Of a stretch of DNA of 44,239 nt, positions 18,810 through 27,084 are shown piece after piece. The notes beneath the pieces were generated by a model. The model saw only the letters and a program-made list of their open reading frames with translations, did not search any database and was not told the DNA's origin. The position numbers were made by a program, and so were the translations under genes. How positions within the stretch are numbered: the stretch's first letter is position 1; every line of letters starts with the position of its first letter. The DNA comes from Paenilisteria riparia FSL S10-1204 (GTDB lineage: Bacteria > Bacillota > Bacilli > Lactobacillales > Listeriaceae): contig NZ_AODL01000031.1 in assembly GCF_000525995.1 (NCBI RefSeq), forward strand, positions 1-44,239. Direction: 5' to 3'.

Positions 18810-18892
18810 ATTTTACACCCTAATTTTACATTATAAATTAGCATAAATCAATAAAACGTAAGTGTCTATTTAGGGTACACCCTTATCAGACA
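18810..18892. promoter_or_regulatory. res-like recombination site
   Basis: A 30-bp imperfect palindrome at 18863-18892 has half-sites of the form TGTCTrATwAGGGTr meeting at the centre, as in resolvase site I. A second pair (ACACCCTAATTTTACATTA and neighbouring bases, ~18815-18845) sits between it and the resolvase start. Order and spacing fit a res locus that also serves as the tnpR promoter region. Confidence 0.6.
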
Positions 18893-18906
18893 TATTTTTA
18901 GCGCAC

Positions 18907-18944
18907 AAAAAAACCACCGCGGAAAAGGGAGTAACCGCGACGGT
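18907..18944 (-). terminator. strong minus-strand terminator
   Basis: CCGTCGCGG pairs with CCGCGGTGG on the minus strand, followed by seven T. It separates the resolvase region from the nuclease-like gene. A weaker hairpin (ACACG/CGTGT) lies at 19170-19196 directly after that gene. Otherwise the 426-base gap 18779-19204 holds only the res-like site. Confidence 0.65.
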
Positions 18945-19204
18945 CAAAAAGGGAGTTAACATTCTCACGCTTCAGGGGAAAAGTATGAAAATGGATTTTG
19001 CTTGTTGTTAGCTTATACATTCATATTACATCTTAAAGAAGAAAAGTAGCTGTGATCCAGGTTAGAATTTCATGAAAAATAAATACTTTCTTTTCTTGTC
19101 CAATTATCACAATTAACAGGGCTTCTATTCTAGACAAAAAAATAGACAGAAACATCGCTTATTTCAAAGAGAAAACACGCCTTTTTCAGACGTGTCTATA
19201 TATC

Positions 19205-20973
19205 TTAAGTTTTGGACGGCAATACACCACTTTCTTCGTTGAAAAAAATTGAGATAGGCATATTTAGATAATTTTCTTTCTCATCCTCACTTAACTGACC
19301 AAAAATTTGATTTGCTTGTTCATTATTATCCAATAAGATGCTTATCCCAAATTGAATTAAGGAGTCCCCTTTGTAATACTCACTAATTTTCAAAAGATCA
19401 GAAATCAATTCGATTGGAATGCTCTTCCTTCTTTTGAAAATTTGAGCTTTATTCATCACTGCAAACGCACTATTTCGATCATCTGCAGTCGGAATTTCAT
19501 TCAATATGTCTAAAGCAATATCCAAAAAATCTTGATTTAATTTCTGATCATAAGCTTTGATAAATTGAAAAGCTAACAAATTAATACCTTCTTTTACCCT
19601 TTCATTATTCAATTCACTCATTTTAATTGACTTTTGTATGCCGTCATAATTAATGTATGGAAACCTAACAATACTATCAGCCTTCAACGTAGTATATATG
19701 CTAACTCTTACTTGCTCGGAATCATCCCCTGAATCAACAAATATAGCTACTTTATCTATAAATTCTTCATCGAATATATTAAATACATTCTTATCTAGTG
19801 TTAAACAATGTAAACGATACCCTGCAAAATCATATTCATTAATCGAATCTTCTCCAGGTATCAAAAATCTATTAACCATTTGAGTTAAAACAGTTCGTTC
19901 ACTATCACTGAGCGAAAAAAAATTCAAAATCTAACGGCACTTTATTTAAGAGTAACAGCCTCTTTAAATCCGTGAAATATTCCTGCAGATTATTCCCATC
20001 ATCAAATACACCTGTCTTTTTAACACTATTATTTTTATTAGGTATCAACTCAACACCATCCACATATAAACTTTCGTCATTCTCTAAATCTTCTATTAAC
20101 TTCAAAATGTCAAGTATATTGTCAATGCTTCCCCTTAGTTTTGTATTAAATTTTATATATCCTGTTTCCAGATTTAATTCAATAGCATTTTCATCCCATT
20201 CGCCAAACCAAATTTTCATGATAGATTTATCAAAAATTTGTTTCTTCCCTTGCATAGTTTTAGAATTAGCTGTTTTTATCTTTACTGTTGTTTCCTCACT
20301 CATCGTTATCACACGAATGTTCTCAGGCCTAACCCTACCTACAGGGATATTCAAATTTCCATCTTGCTTATATATAGGTACACTATGCTTTTTCAAAAAA
20401 TCAGTTTGATTAGCCCGTCCAGCCACCCACCTCATTATAAGTTTTTCATTTCCATCTCCTGGATTAATTTCTAAGCTGTGTTTTGTTTGGAAATCTTGAT
20501 TAAGAAGAAATGTTGCAAGCACATCTCTAAAGTCATCCACATTCTCTCAATATCATCCACTTCTACCATTATAGATTTTTGATGATCTTTGCCCTCCATT
20601 ATTTCTTTTATATCAATTCGTAATAAATCCTTAACAAATATATGCGTCTCACTCGGCTCATTTGGATTCACATAAATGACAAAATAAATAACTCCATTTT
20701 GATTGTAGTAATTTCTTAAATCTGCTGTAGATATAGATATTTTTTTTTGTTTTTTTTAACATTTTTAGATGTCGTCGATTTAATTTGAATAGGAATATTA
20801 CCCTTCATATCTTTTTTCGCTAGCCCTGGCTTACTATACAATGTAAGACTACCATCAAAAGAAGCCGTTTTATCATTAGTTGGTAAATCACTATCTATTA
20901 ATGGACACTTTACTAAATACTGTTTCAATCCCGCTATTCCCGATTCTTCTATTTGTTTTTGGTTAAGCTTCAT
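19205..20973 (-). pseudogene. DUF4365-like nuclease protein broken by three frameshifts
   Basis: Reading the pieces together gives one ~589-residue protein. The N-terminus (MKLNQKQIEESGIAGLKQYL) resembles DUF4365: SFDGSLTLY and NIPIQIKSTTSK supply the D...QxK pattern of PD-(D/E)XK nucleases. After the break at the T-runs 20740-20757 it continues (STADLRNYYNQNGVIYFVIY) to a second break near 20535, then a ~210-residue middle part (GRVRPENIRVITMSEETTVK) to a third break at A8 19915-19922, then a C-terminal ~240 residues without known motifs. DUF4365 proteins are often found in defence islands. Two of three breaks are at homopolymers, so the gene may be intact in the cell. No signal peptide. Confidence 0.6.
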
Positions 20974-21039
20974 CCCTAATTCAGCCTTCCTTATCTCATA
21001 TTTTTGATGAATAGTTCCTTCTTTAAACCTATATCAAAA

Positions 21040-21067
21040 AGTATACCATGAGAGCAACATGTTTCAA
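21040..21067 (-). promoter_or_regulatory. promoter upstream of the DUF4365-like gene
   Basis: TTGAAA, 16 bases, TATACT on the minus strand, ~70 bases before the start codon at 20973. The remaining gap to 21229 holds a short hairpin (AGCATG...CATGCT near 21124) and nothing else. Confidence 0.5.
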
Positions 21068-21229
21068 AATTCATTTCCGGATATTTTGGGACGCGATTTC
21101 CATTCTTTTCTGTATGTATCAAAAAGCATGCTTTTTGACATGCTCTATAAAATAAAGAAACGTACCATTTTCATGATACGCTCTCTTAAACTCATTTCTC
21201 GTAACCTTACATGCTTAGCCTATTTAGCT

Positions 21230-22033
21230 TTAAGCTTGTCGCTTGTCAGCTAAGTGTTCTTCAATCATTTCTTTGTATATTGTAAAATCTAAACCAGCTT
21301 CTTTTCTTAGTAAGGTTAGGCAGAGATCTATCAAAGTTTGGTTTGTAATCGTTTCATTTTCTATCTCTGTTCTCATTGCGTCCGCAATAGTAATTTTTTG
21401 CTGCTCTGTTCCTTCATCGAAAACTTTAGCGAAGGCCTTATATAACAAGTTGTCTTCTTTTACCATAGAAAAATCTTGAATCCACGTGTAGACGCCATTA
21501 GCTACTTCATTCATGTTTGTTGAGCTAGCCCATGCTCTTATTTCTTCATGGGTGGGTATATAAATGTCATCATGTTCTTCATCATCGTCATCTTCCACCG
21601 TAAACATTAAGTCCATCAAGCTATCAAAGTCATCACAAATTTTGTGCACATCACCGCGTTCTGTGTCTATATATATAATTTCAGGCGATGAGGGGTTCCT
21701 TTCATAATCTAATGCTATAAATGAATGCCCATCCCCCGCAATCAGAATGCTATTATCTTTCGTAATTTCCCACTCTTCTTTAAGATACTCTGTTTCCAGA
21801 ATACCCTCATCTGGTTCAATTCCGTATAATGAATCAAGTAAGATAAAACCCTCACCATCATCATTAACAAAATCAACATGAACGGCATCCGTTTTTAGAT
21901 AACCACCATTTTGTTTTTTTAATACCTTAAGATAGCTCTTGGGTAATGTGACACCAAATGTTTTTTCTGCTAATTCAATATTTTTGTGTGTCAACGGGCC
22001 TGGCTTGTCACTATCTTTTTCCCAAATACTCAT
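21230..22033 (-). CDS. SMI1/KNR4 (SUKH) family immunity protein
   Basis: A 267-residue acidic cytoplasmic protein. The ATG at 22033 (MSIWEKDSDKPGPLTHKNIE) is best placed after AGAAGG; a GTG at 22042 is too close. The SUKH core is clear: IELAEKTFGVTLPKSYLKVL, KKQNGGYL, then ILIAGDGHSFIALDYERNPS and PEIIYIDTERGDVHKICDDF, with the W/GG/D-x-D spacing of the superfamily. The last ~90 residues form a second, all-helical acidic domain. SUKH proteins bind and block cognate nuclease or deaminase toxins of polymorphic toxin systems. Its partner here is reduced to the tail at 22055-22201, so it is likely an orphan immunity gene kept for protection against kin. Confidence 0.85.
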   Translation of the reverse strand: MSIWEKDSDKPGPLTHKNIELAEKTFGVTLPKSYLKVLKKQNGGYLKTDAVHVDFVNDDGEGFILLDSLYGIEPDEGILETEYLKEEWEITKDNSILIAGDGHSFIALDYERNPSSPEIIYIDTERGDVHKICDDFDSLMDLMFTVEDDDDEEHDDIYIPTHEEIRAWASSTNMNEVANGVYTWIQDFSMVKEDNLLYKAFAKVFDEGTEQQKITIADAMRTEIENETITNQTLIDLCLTLLRKEAGLDFTIYKEMIEEHLADKRQA

Positions 22034-22054
22034 ATTATTCACTACCTTCTTCGC

Positions 22055-22201
22055 TTATTTTGTACCCCAAATAGCTTTACCGCTGGCATCAAATTTAACA
22101 CCTGTTTTAGGATGTAATTTTCCAGCCAGTCTACCATTTTTTATGGTTATGTTTTTCTTTACACCATTTTTAAGTGTTTCTTTGTTATTTAGATGTCTAC
22201 T
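22055..22201 (-). pseudogene. C-terminal remnant of a polymorphic toxin
   Basis: A 48-codon open stretch with no start codon ends at TAA (22055-22057), 21 bases before the SUKH start. It reads from NNKETLKNGVKKNITIKNGR on to LAGKLHPKTGVKFDASGKAI and ends WGTK. The AGKxHPxTGVxFDxxG pattern is the common end of HNH/EndoVII- and GH-E-type nuclease toxins carried at the tip of RHS, LXG and other polymorphic toxins. The rest of the toxin is missing: an in-frame stop and then a terminator hairpin lie directly upstream. Confidence 0.62.
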
Positions 22202-22231
22202 TTATTGACAACTATCCACTTTTTGATACAC

Positions 22232-22268
22232 AAGAAAAGGGGCACATTCTTTCAGTGCCCCTTTCTTT
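22232..22268. terminator. bidirectional terminator in the toxin island
   Basis: AAAGGGGCAC and GTGCCCCTTT form a perfect 10-bp stem with a 9-base loop and T/A tracts on both sides. It ends the FN3-protein operon. Confidence 0.75.
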
Positions 22269-22271
22269 ACA

Positions 22272-22433
22272 TCACTTTCGTTTCCCAGTAACAATCATAC
22301 CAAGAATTACAGCCACTATAACCCCTATCACAGAAAGATAACTTAAGTAGGAAATATCATTGTATATTCCTATAATTCCCATAAAACAAAAGTCTATAAC
22401 CAAAATAGCTAGCAATATTTTAATTTTTAACAA
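22272..22433 (-). CDS. 53-residue two-helix membrane protein
   Basis: A short gene starting at TTG 22433, overlapping the end of the upstream membrane-protein gene by 14 bases and so translationally coupled. It has two hydrophobic segments: KILLAILVIDFCFMGIIGIY and YLSVIGVIVAVILGMIVTGK, ending KRK. Size and position, after a protein with a bacteriocin-like tail and before a terminator, suggest an immunity peptide (inference). No family recognised; the non-ATG start lowers confidence. Confidence 0.5.
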   Translation of the reverse strand: MLKIKILLAILVIDFCFMGIIGIYNDISYLSYLSVIGVIVAVILGMIVTGKRK

Positions 22434-22644
22434 TTAAATCACTGCTTTCCTTTTGAAATGAAATCACTATTTTCTTTTTTTTTTCACGTATCACTTGGAA
22501 GAACATCCAACATGATCCAGAGACCATAATAATACTTCCAATTGTAGATAAAATATTATTATGCATCAAAAATCCTATAACCTGAATGGCAGCACCCAGG
22601 AATAAGCATATGCCAAATATGACAGCTATTTTAGCGTTTTCCAT
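22420..22644 (-). CDS. 74-residue membrane protein, putative immunity
   Basis: Two membrane helices (IAVIFGICLFLGAAIQVIGF and ILSTIGSIIMVSGSCWMFFQ) followed by a basic tail (REKKKKIVIS). Start ATG 22644 (MENAKIAV) behind GGAGGATGG. It begins 12 bases after the stop of the FN3-repeat protein gene. Small two-helix proteins with a positively charged end directly after a pore-former-like gene are typical bacteriocin immunity proteins; that role is inferred from context only. The A-run in EKKKK is homopolymeric but the frame is open. Confidence 0.6.
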   Translation of the reverse strand: MENAKIAVIFGICLFLGAAIQVIGFLMHNNILSTIGSIIMVSGSCWMFFQVIREKKKKIVISFQKESSDLIVKN

Positions 22645-22656
22645 TCCATCCTCCTT

Positions 22657-25038
22657 CTACTGTTTCCCATATGATACTCTTTTATTTTTTTTGAATTTGA
22701 TCCAAATACCATGTTTAATAAATTCTGAACCAGCAACCCAAATTGTTGATACAATACCACCTGCTATAATCCACGTAAGCCCCCCAGTAAGTACTCCTGA
22801 AACAGCAATTAAAACTCCGGCGATTGTTGCACTGGTGCCACCTATAACCTTTAACATTGTAGAACTTAGATAGACGGTTACGTAACCATTCTTTTTAACT
22901 ATCTTTGTTACTCCGGTTTTACGTTGCATAGAGCTTTGTTTTAGCTCAATTGGAACTTCTATATTTTGACTTTCTAATAATTTTACCATCTGAGAATCAG
23001 TAATGGCAAGCTCCTCTTCGTTTACTAAGACCCCCATGTCTTCCGCTAAATGTTGCACCTCTTCCACATCTATATTCGCTAAGGTCTCTTCCATTATTTG
23101 TTGTTCGATTTCCTCAACATATGCATTACTAATCATTGGAGCAGTAAGCCCTTGCGAAAAGGCTATCGTCTCACCTTCATCATTGTATGCAGATACTTTT
23201 GACCATATCATGTTACTACTATACGTCGATTTATTATTGGCATATACTTTACTCGGAGTAGAAGAGATATTGCTGCCTAATCCATCCTCATGTAATTTGC
23301 CAATTCCTTGTGCTATTTCTTGATTTGTCGGCCATATGCCTTGATTCTCTGTTGTCCAGCTGTTTACATTTCCTACATCGAAGGACACATAATTTTTACC
23401 ATCAAACAGCCATACTTTATAGCCTTTTGCATCTACTATTGGTTCCCAATCCCAATAAACTTTACCTTCCTTTTCATCCATTAATTCATGATTAACACCT
23501 AAGGTATCCATTTCTGGCAAAGGCATTGTCAAAGTGGTTGCTTCGGATACTGGACTCTCCTCATTTTCAAATACAGCTATCACACGAGTATAGTAAAACA
23601 GTCGATCACTATAATTCACGTTTGGATTCGCCTTGTTCGCTGCAGTATATGTCTTCATTGGGTCCATCGGCAGCTCGCTACCTGTTCCATCTGTATGCAA
23701 TTGATAATTACCATTCGTAATATCACTGCTAGTTGCCCACAATTTCTTCCCTTTGGTGCTCCAGTTCGTTGTTTTACCTACATTTACGTACTGATAGTTA
23801 AATCCATTGAATAACCCAACTTTGTAGGAAGTCGCATCGGTTACAGGCTGCCAACTTACATTGAGGTAGCCAGTGCTCTCATCATTTTCTGAGCGATGAC
23901 TGGTTACCGTTGGTTTTGCCATTTGCTCGATTGGCATGATTGCATCCGTGATATCCGATGTTGGACCGTCTCCCCATGGGTAAACAGCTAGAATACGCAC
24001 GATGTATTTCTTCTGGTTACGTAAGCCAAAGGTACTTCCTGCTTGGTAGCCGTTTTCATATAATGCACGTGGATCACTCGCAAATTCTACACCTTTGCCA
24101 TCTTGGTGGAACTTGTATTGTTTATTCGCTATTTCCGCTTGTGTTGGGAATATATTCTTTCCTTTGGTTGACCAATTGGTCACATTTTCTGTATTAAAAT
24201 ATTCGTAGTTGTAACCATTACCGATGACTACTTTATAATCAATAGCACCTGGCACTGCTTGCCAAGTAATATCCATATGCCCCGTTCCCGTTCCCGCACC
24301 ACTAGATGTCGTTTTGATTGTCGATTTCTCTGGTTTCGCTGGTAACGTTTCTGGTGGCATCACGGCTTCTGTAATATCTGATGTTGGCCCATCGCCACTC
24401 GTATACGTCGCTAACACACGCACAATATATTTCTTTTGACCGCGCAATGTCCACGTCGTCCCTGCTTTGAAGGTATTCTCATAGAGTTGAGTCGGATCAT
24501 TCGCAAGTTCGGTTCCTTTTCCATCGGTATGGAAGCGATACAATCCCTTGTCTAACTCTGCTTTGGTAGGAAAAATACCTTTGCCTTTCGTCGTCCAGGA
24601 TGTCACATTCCCTACCGTAAAATACTCGTAGTTATAGCCGTTTCCAATAATCACTTTATAACCCGTTGCGCCTGGCATCGCTTTCCATGACAAGTTCATC
24701 ACACCTGTCCCTGTTCCAACACCATTCGACACGGTTTTAATCGTTGCTTTTTCTGGTTTCTCTAGGGCAACGCTTCTCGTTCTTCTTACGGTATCATAGT
24801 AAGGATCTTTCCAATCCCCATCTTCCTTCACGGAAGGTACTTCTGTCACTTGTGCGTCTTGTTGTTCCTCGTTTTCAGTTGGTTCTTCTGCAGCTTCTTT
24901 TTTTTCTGGTGTGCTTTCTACCGTTGTTTCTGTTGGTGGTACGCCTTGTTCCGCATGCGGTTCGTATGCTGGAATCGTAGACACGATCATCGCAATGGCG
25001 ATCATGACTAATAGTACTCGTGATAGTCCCTTTTTCAT
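22657..25038 (-). CDS. secreted FN3-repeat protein with bacteriocin-like C-terminal domain
   Basis: 793 residues. A signal peptide (KKGLSRVLLVMIAIAMIVST) and a Glu/Pro/Thr-rich linker lead to four fibronectin type III-like repeats (residues ~95-205, 210-320, 325-455, 460-560). Each has a YKVxIGNGYNYEYF strand and a TKGKxIFPT...DGKGxEL block; repeats 1 and 2 are closest. Similar modules precede the toxin end in wall-associated RHS-type toxins. After an acidic helical region the last ~80 residues are a hydrophobic hairpin (LKVIGGTSATIAGVLIAVSG, then GGIVSTIWVAGSEFIKHGIW) ending IKFKKNKRVSYGKQ, like C-terminal bacteriocin domains. No LPXTG. Start ATG behind AAAAGGGG. Two small membrane genes follow. 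The killing function is inferred. Confidence 0.75.
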   Translation of the reverse strand: MKKGLSRVLLVMIAIAMIVSTIPAYEPHAEQGVPPTETTVESTPEKKEAAEEPTENEEQQDAQVTEVPSVKEDGDWKDPYYDTVRRTRSVALEKPEKATIKTVSNGVGTGTGVMNLSWKAMPGATGYKVIIGNGYNYEYFTVGNVTSWTTKGKGIFPTKAELDKGLYRFHTDGKGTELANDPTQLYENTFKAGTTWTLRGQKKYIVRVLATYTSGDGPTSDITEAVMPPETLPAKPEKSTIKTTSSGAGTGTGHMDITWQAVPGAIDYKVVIGNGYNYEYFNTENVTNWSTKGKNIFPTQAEIANKQYKFHQDGKGVEFASDPRALYENGYQAGSTFGLRNQKKYIVRILAVYPWGDGPTSDITDAIMPIEQMAKPTVTSHRSENDESTGYLNVSWQPVTDATSYKVGLFNGFNYQYVNVGKTTNWSTKGKKLWATSSDITNGNYQLHTDGTGSELPMDPMKTYTAANKANPNVNYSDRLFYYTRVIAVFENEESPVSEATTLTMPLPEMDTLGVNHELMDEKEGKVYWDWEPIVDAKGYKVWLFDGKNYVSFDVGNVNSWTTENQGIWPTNQEIAQGIGKLHEDGLGSNISSTPSKVYANNKSTYSSNMIWSKVSAYNDEGETIAFSQGLTAPMISNAYVEEIEQQIMEETLANIDVEEVQHLAEDMGVLVNEEELAITDSQMVKLLESQNIEVPIELKQSSMQRKTGVTKIVKKNGYVTVYLSSTMLKVIGGTSATIAGVLIAVSGVLTGGLTWIIAGGIVSTIWVAGSEFIKHGIWIKFKKNKRVSYGKQ

Positions 25039-25069
25039 CTTGTTAATCCCCTTTTTAGTTTGTAGTTTA

Positions 25070-25103
25070 GCTACATTGCTAAACTAAAATGTAGCATATT
25101 ATA
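25070..25103 (-). promoter_or_regulatory. promoter region and inverted repeat of the FN3-protein operon
   Basis: A TATAAT at 25098-25103 (minus strand) is followed by GCTACATT/AATGTAGC arms (25070-25095), a perfect 8-bp dyad covering the expected transcription start; it could be an operator or a 5' hairpin. No good -35 hexamer is visible, so an activator may be needed. Confidence 0.45.
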
Positions 25104-25273
25104 CATGTTGAAGCAATCTCTTTTTTCTTATATATGTAAATATGGGAGAACCATTGTCGCGTATTTCTCCCATTAATCCACTAGAAAACCTTGCTAATAT
25201 TGGGTTCATCTAAAACTTTCGACTCCCAGTTATGACACTTCAAAGAACACGGAAACACCCCACATGAAAAAGA

Positions 25274-25299
25274 GTGTCAAAACTTATAAGTTTTGACAC
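25274..25299. terminator. 26-bp perfect palindrome, probable terminator of the SEFIR operon
   Basis: Arms GTGTCAAAACTTA and TAAGTTTTGACAC meet without a loop; on the minus strand CTCTTTTTC follows. It lies in the ~500-base gap 25039-25539, which otherwise shows only a second hairpin at 25310-25343 (AGGAATAC/GTATTCCT) and no open reading frame. A related half-copy (CATAAGTTTTGATACTGAAG) occurs at ~27059, on the other side of the SEFIR gene. Confidence 0.55.
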
Positions 25300-25539
25300 C
25301 GAAGAACAAAGGAATACTACTCGTGCTAATCATTTGTATTCCTCTAACTCTGTGAACGCCATTTAGCTTAGAAGCTTAACGCCTTTTAAATCCAAAAATG
25401 ACAGCTATAGGTTCTACCACGATTTTATCCTTATTGTTATGACTAAAGAAAATCATCTATACCACATCTCTTCCTCATAAATATCATTTGTAGAATTTTT
25501 AAAGCATGTGTCATAATTGACTCAACTACATTATAATCA

Positions 25540-26947
25540 CTATACTTCAGAGCATAAATTATCCACACCATCAATATAATCTACTAAACTAGGAATATGA
25601 TAATGGAACGATCCGATTGACTCGGTCCGCAATTTATTCTTAAATTCCTCACTATCAATATTAAAAATACATTTCATTTGTTCAAAATGGTGTTTAGATT
25701 TTAATTTTCGGAATAACGTAATATTGTTTTCATCAGCATAAAGTGCGGTTACAGGCCACCACCCTTGCGGATATTGTATAGGGTTTAATATCGGCACATA
25801 ATACAGCAACAAATCCGCCACAGTTAACTCTTCAAAGAATTTAGGTGAAAATCTCTTTTTTAGAATATCACCATGAATAGATATTCGATTTAACTTCAGA
25901 CGGGTATTGCGACTGCTCAAACTATCGCTCTTAAACCGTATATATCCATAAGCTACATCTCTTCTTACGCCTTTATAATAGAATTTAGAATTAAGTATAT
26001 TCCCTATTTCGATATAATTTTTGTACTTAACTAAATAAACTATAATAATTAAAAATGCCTCATGCATCATAAAGTATATATGGTCAAAATAATATTCTTT
26101 GCTAGTTGTACTCATTTTTAATTTATATGCCAGCTCAAAGTGTTGTTCCATAAAATCTATAACCATTTCACTGTTTAACAGACCAGCTTCAGATAACACT
26201 TGCACAGCCTCTAGCAATGGTTGTTGAAGTTTAATTGTTTTCTCAAGATTTTTCATGGTCACTTCATCTGAAAACTCTTCTTCATTGTCTATACTTTCGG
26301 TCTCCTTATATATTACTGTTAGAATTTCAATGTACTCTTCTACGAAGGAAGTAAATAAATTTTGAGCTTTTTGCTTATTAGTATCAATAACACGATGAAT
26401 ATCCTTCCCAATAGATTGGAGTTTAAAAGTGTCTACTGACTCTTCTGCGGACAAGAAACTTGGTAACCCCCCTAAAGCCGGCCTTACTTCCTTCGGCATC
26501 TCATAAATATGTCGCACCAGCTTTTCATATTCATCAGCATATGTTATATCATCTGACAAGTTGATATGAATCCGTGATTGAACAAATACTGGAACATCAC
26601 CAAAGCTTGAGCCCTCAGCAATTATGGCAATAAATTTTGTTTGTGATGTGTTACTGTATATATCAGGAGTAATAATCTGTGCCTCTGTGCCAACCCCTCC
26701 CGACCTGCTATCTGCCTTAGCTTTATACTTTGCATCACAAATAAGTAAAACTTTATCAACTTCATTTGACGTCACCATAGATTCCATAAAGGAGTATTTA
26801 TCCTGGCCTGGCTCTAAATCCCAGACATCGAGTACCACATCTATACCTGCTTCCCTACGAAGTTTTGTTGCAAACTCTAATACCCATTGTTGCTGATTCC
26901 ATTCATATGAAATAAATACTTTTTTTTCTTTCAGCTACTTGCCCCAT
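25540..26947 (-). CDS. SEFIR-domain protein, candidate anti-phage effector, one frameshift
   Basis: About 468 residues. From ATG 26947 (MGQVAERKK, site GGAGGAAA) the SEFIR domain follows once one base of T8 26920-26927 is removed: VFISYEWNQQQWVLEFATKL, GIDVVLDVWDLEPGQDKYSF, VDKVLLICDAKYKAKADSRS and GGVGTEAQIITPDIY, the TIR-like fold with its conserved YEW, DxWDL and CxxxY motifs. The remaining ~280 residues are helical with basic stretches (HIYFMMHEAFLIIIVYLVKY) and match the extra domain common in bacterial SEFIR proteins. bSEFIR proteins cause abortive infection by NAD depletion (known). Here it is downstream of an uncharacterised membrane-protein gene. The frameshift is probably a sequencing error. 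Confidence 0.8.
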
Positions 26948-27084
26948 ATATATTTCCTCCCTATAGTGTTTATTACCTAAGACTCTACTTCATTATATCA
27001 CTATTATATCTAAATTATGTCATTTCAGATTTTAGTAATCTCCTTCAGACTCTCACATCATAAGTTTTGATACTGAAGGGAAAA

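Noticed and set aside
21124..21150. Terminator downstream of the SUKH gene (AGCATG...CATGCT)
   Set aside because: Stem is short and has no T tract on the minus strand, so it is not supported as a terminator.
25068..25110. Riboswitch upstream of the FN3-protein gene
   Set aside because: Only a simple 8-bp dyad over the start site; leader too short for a known aptamer.
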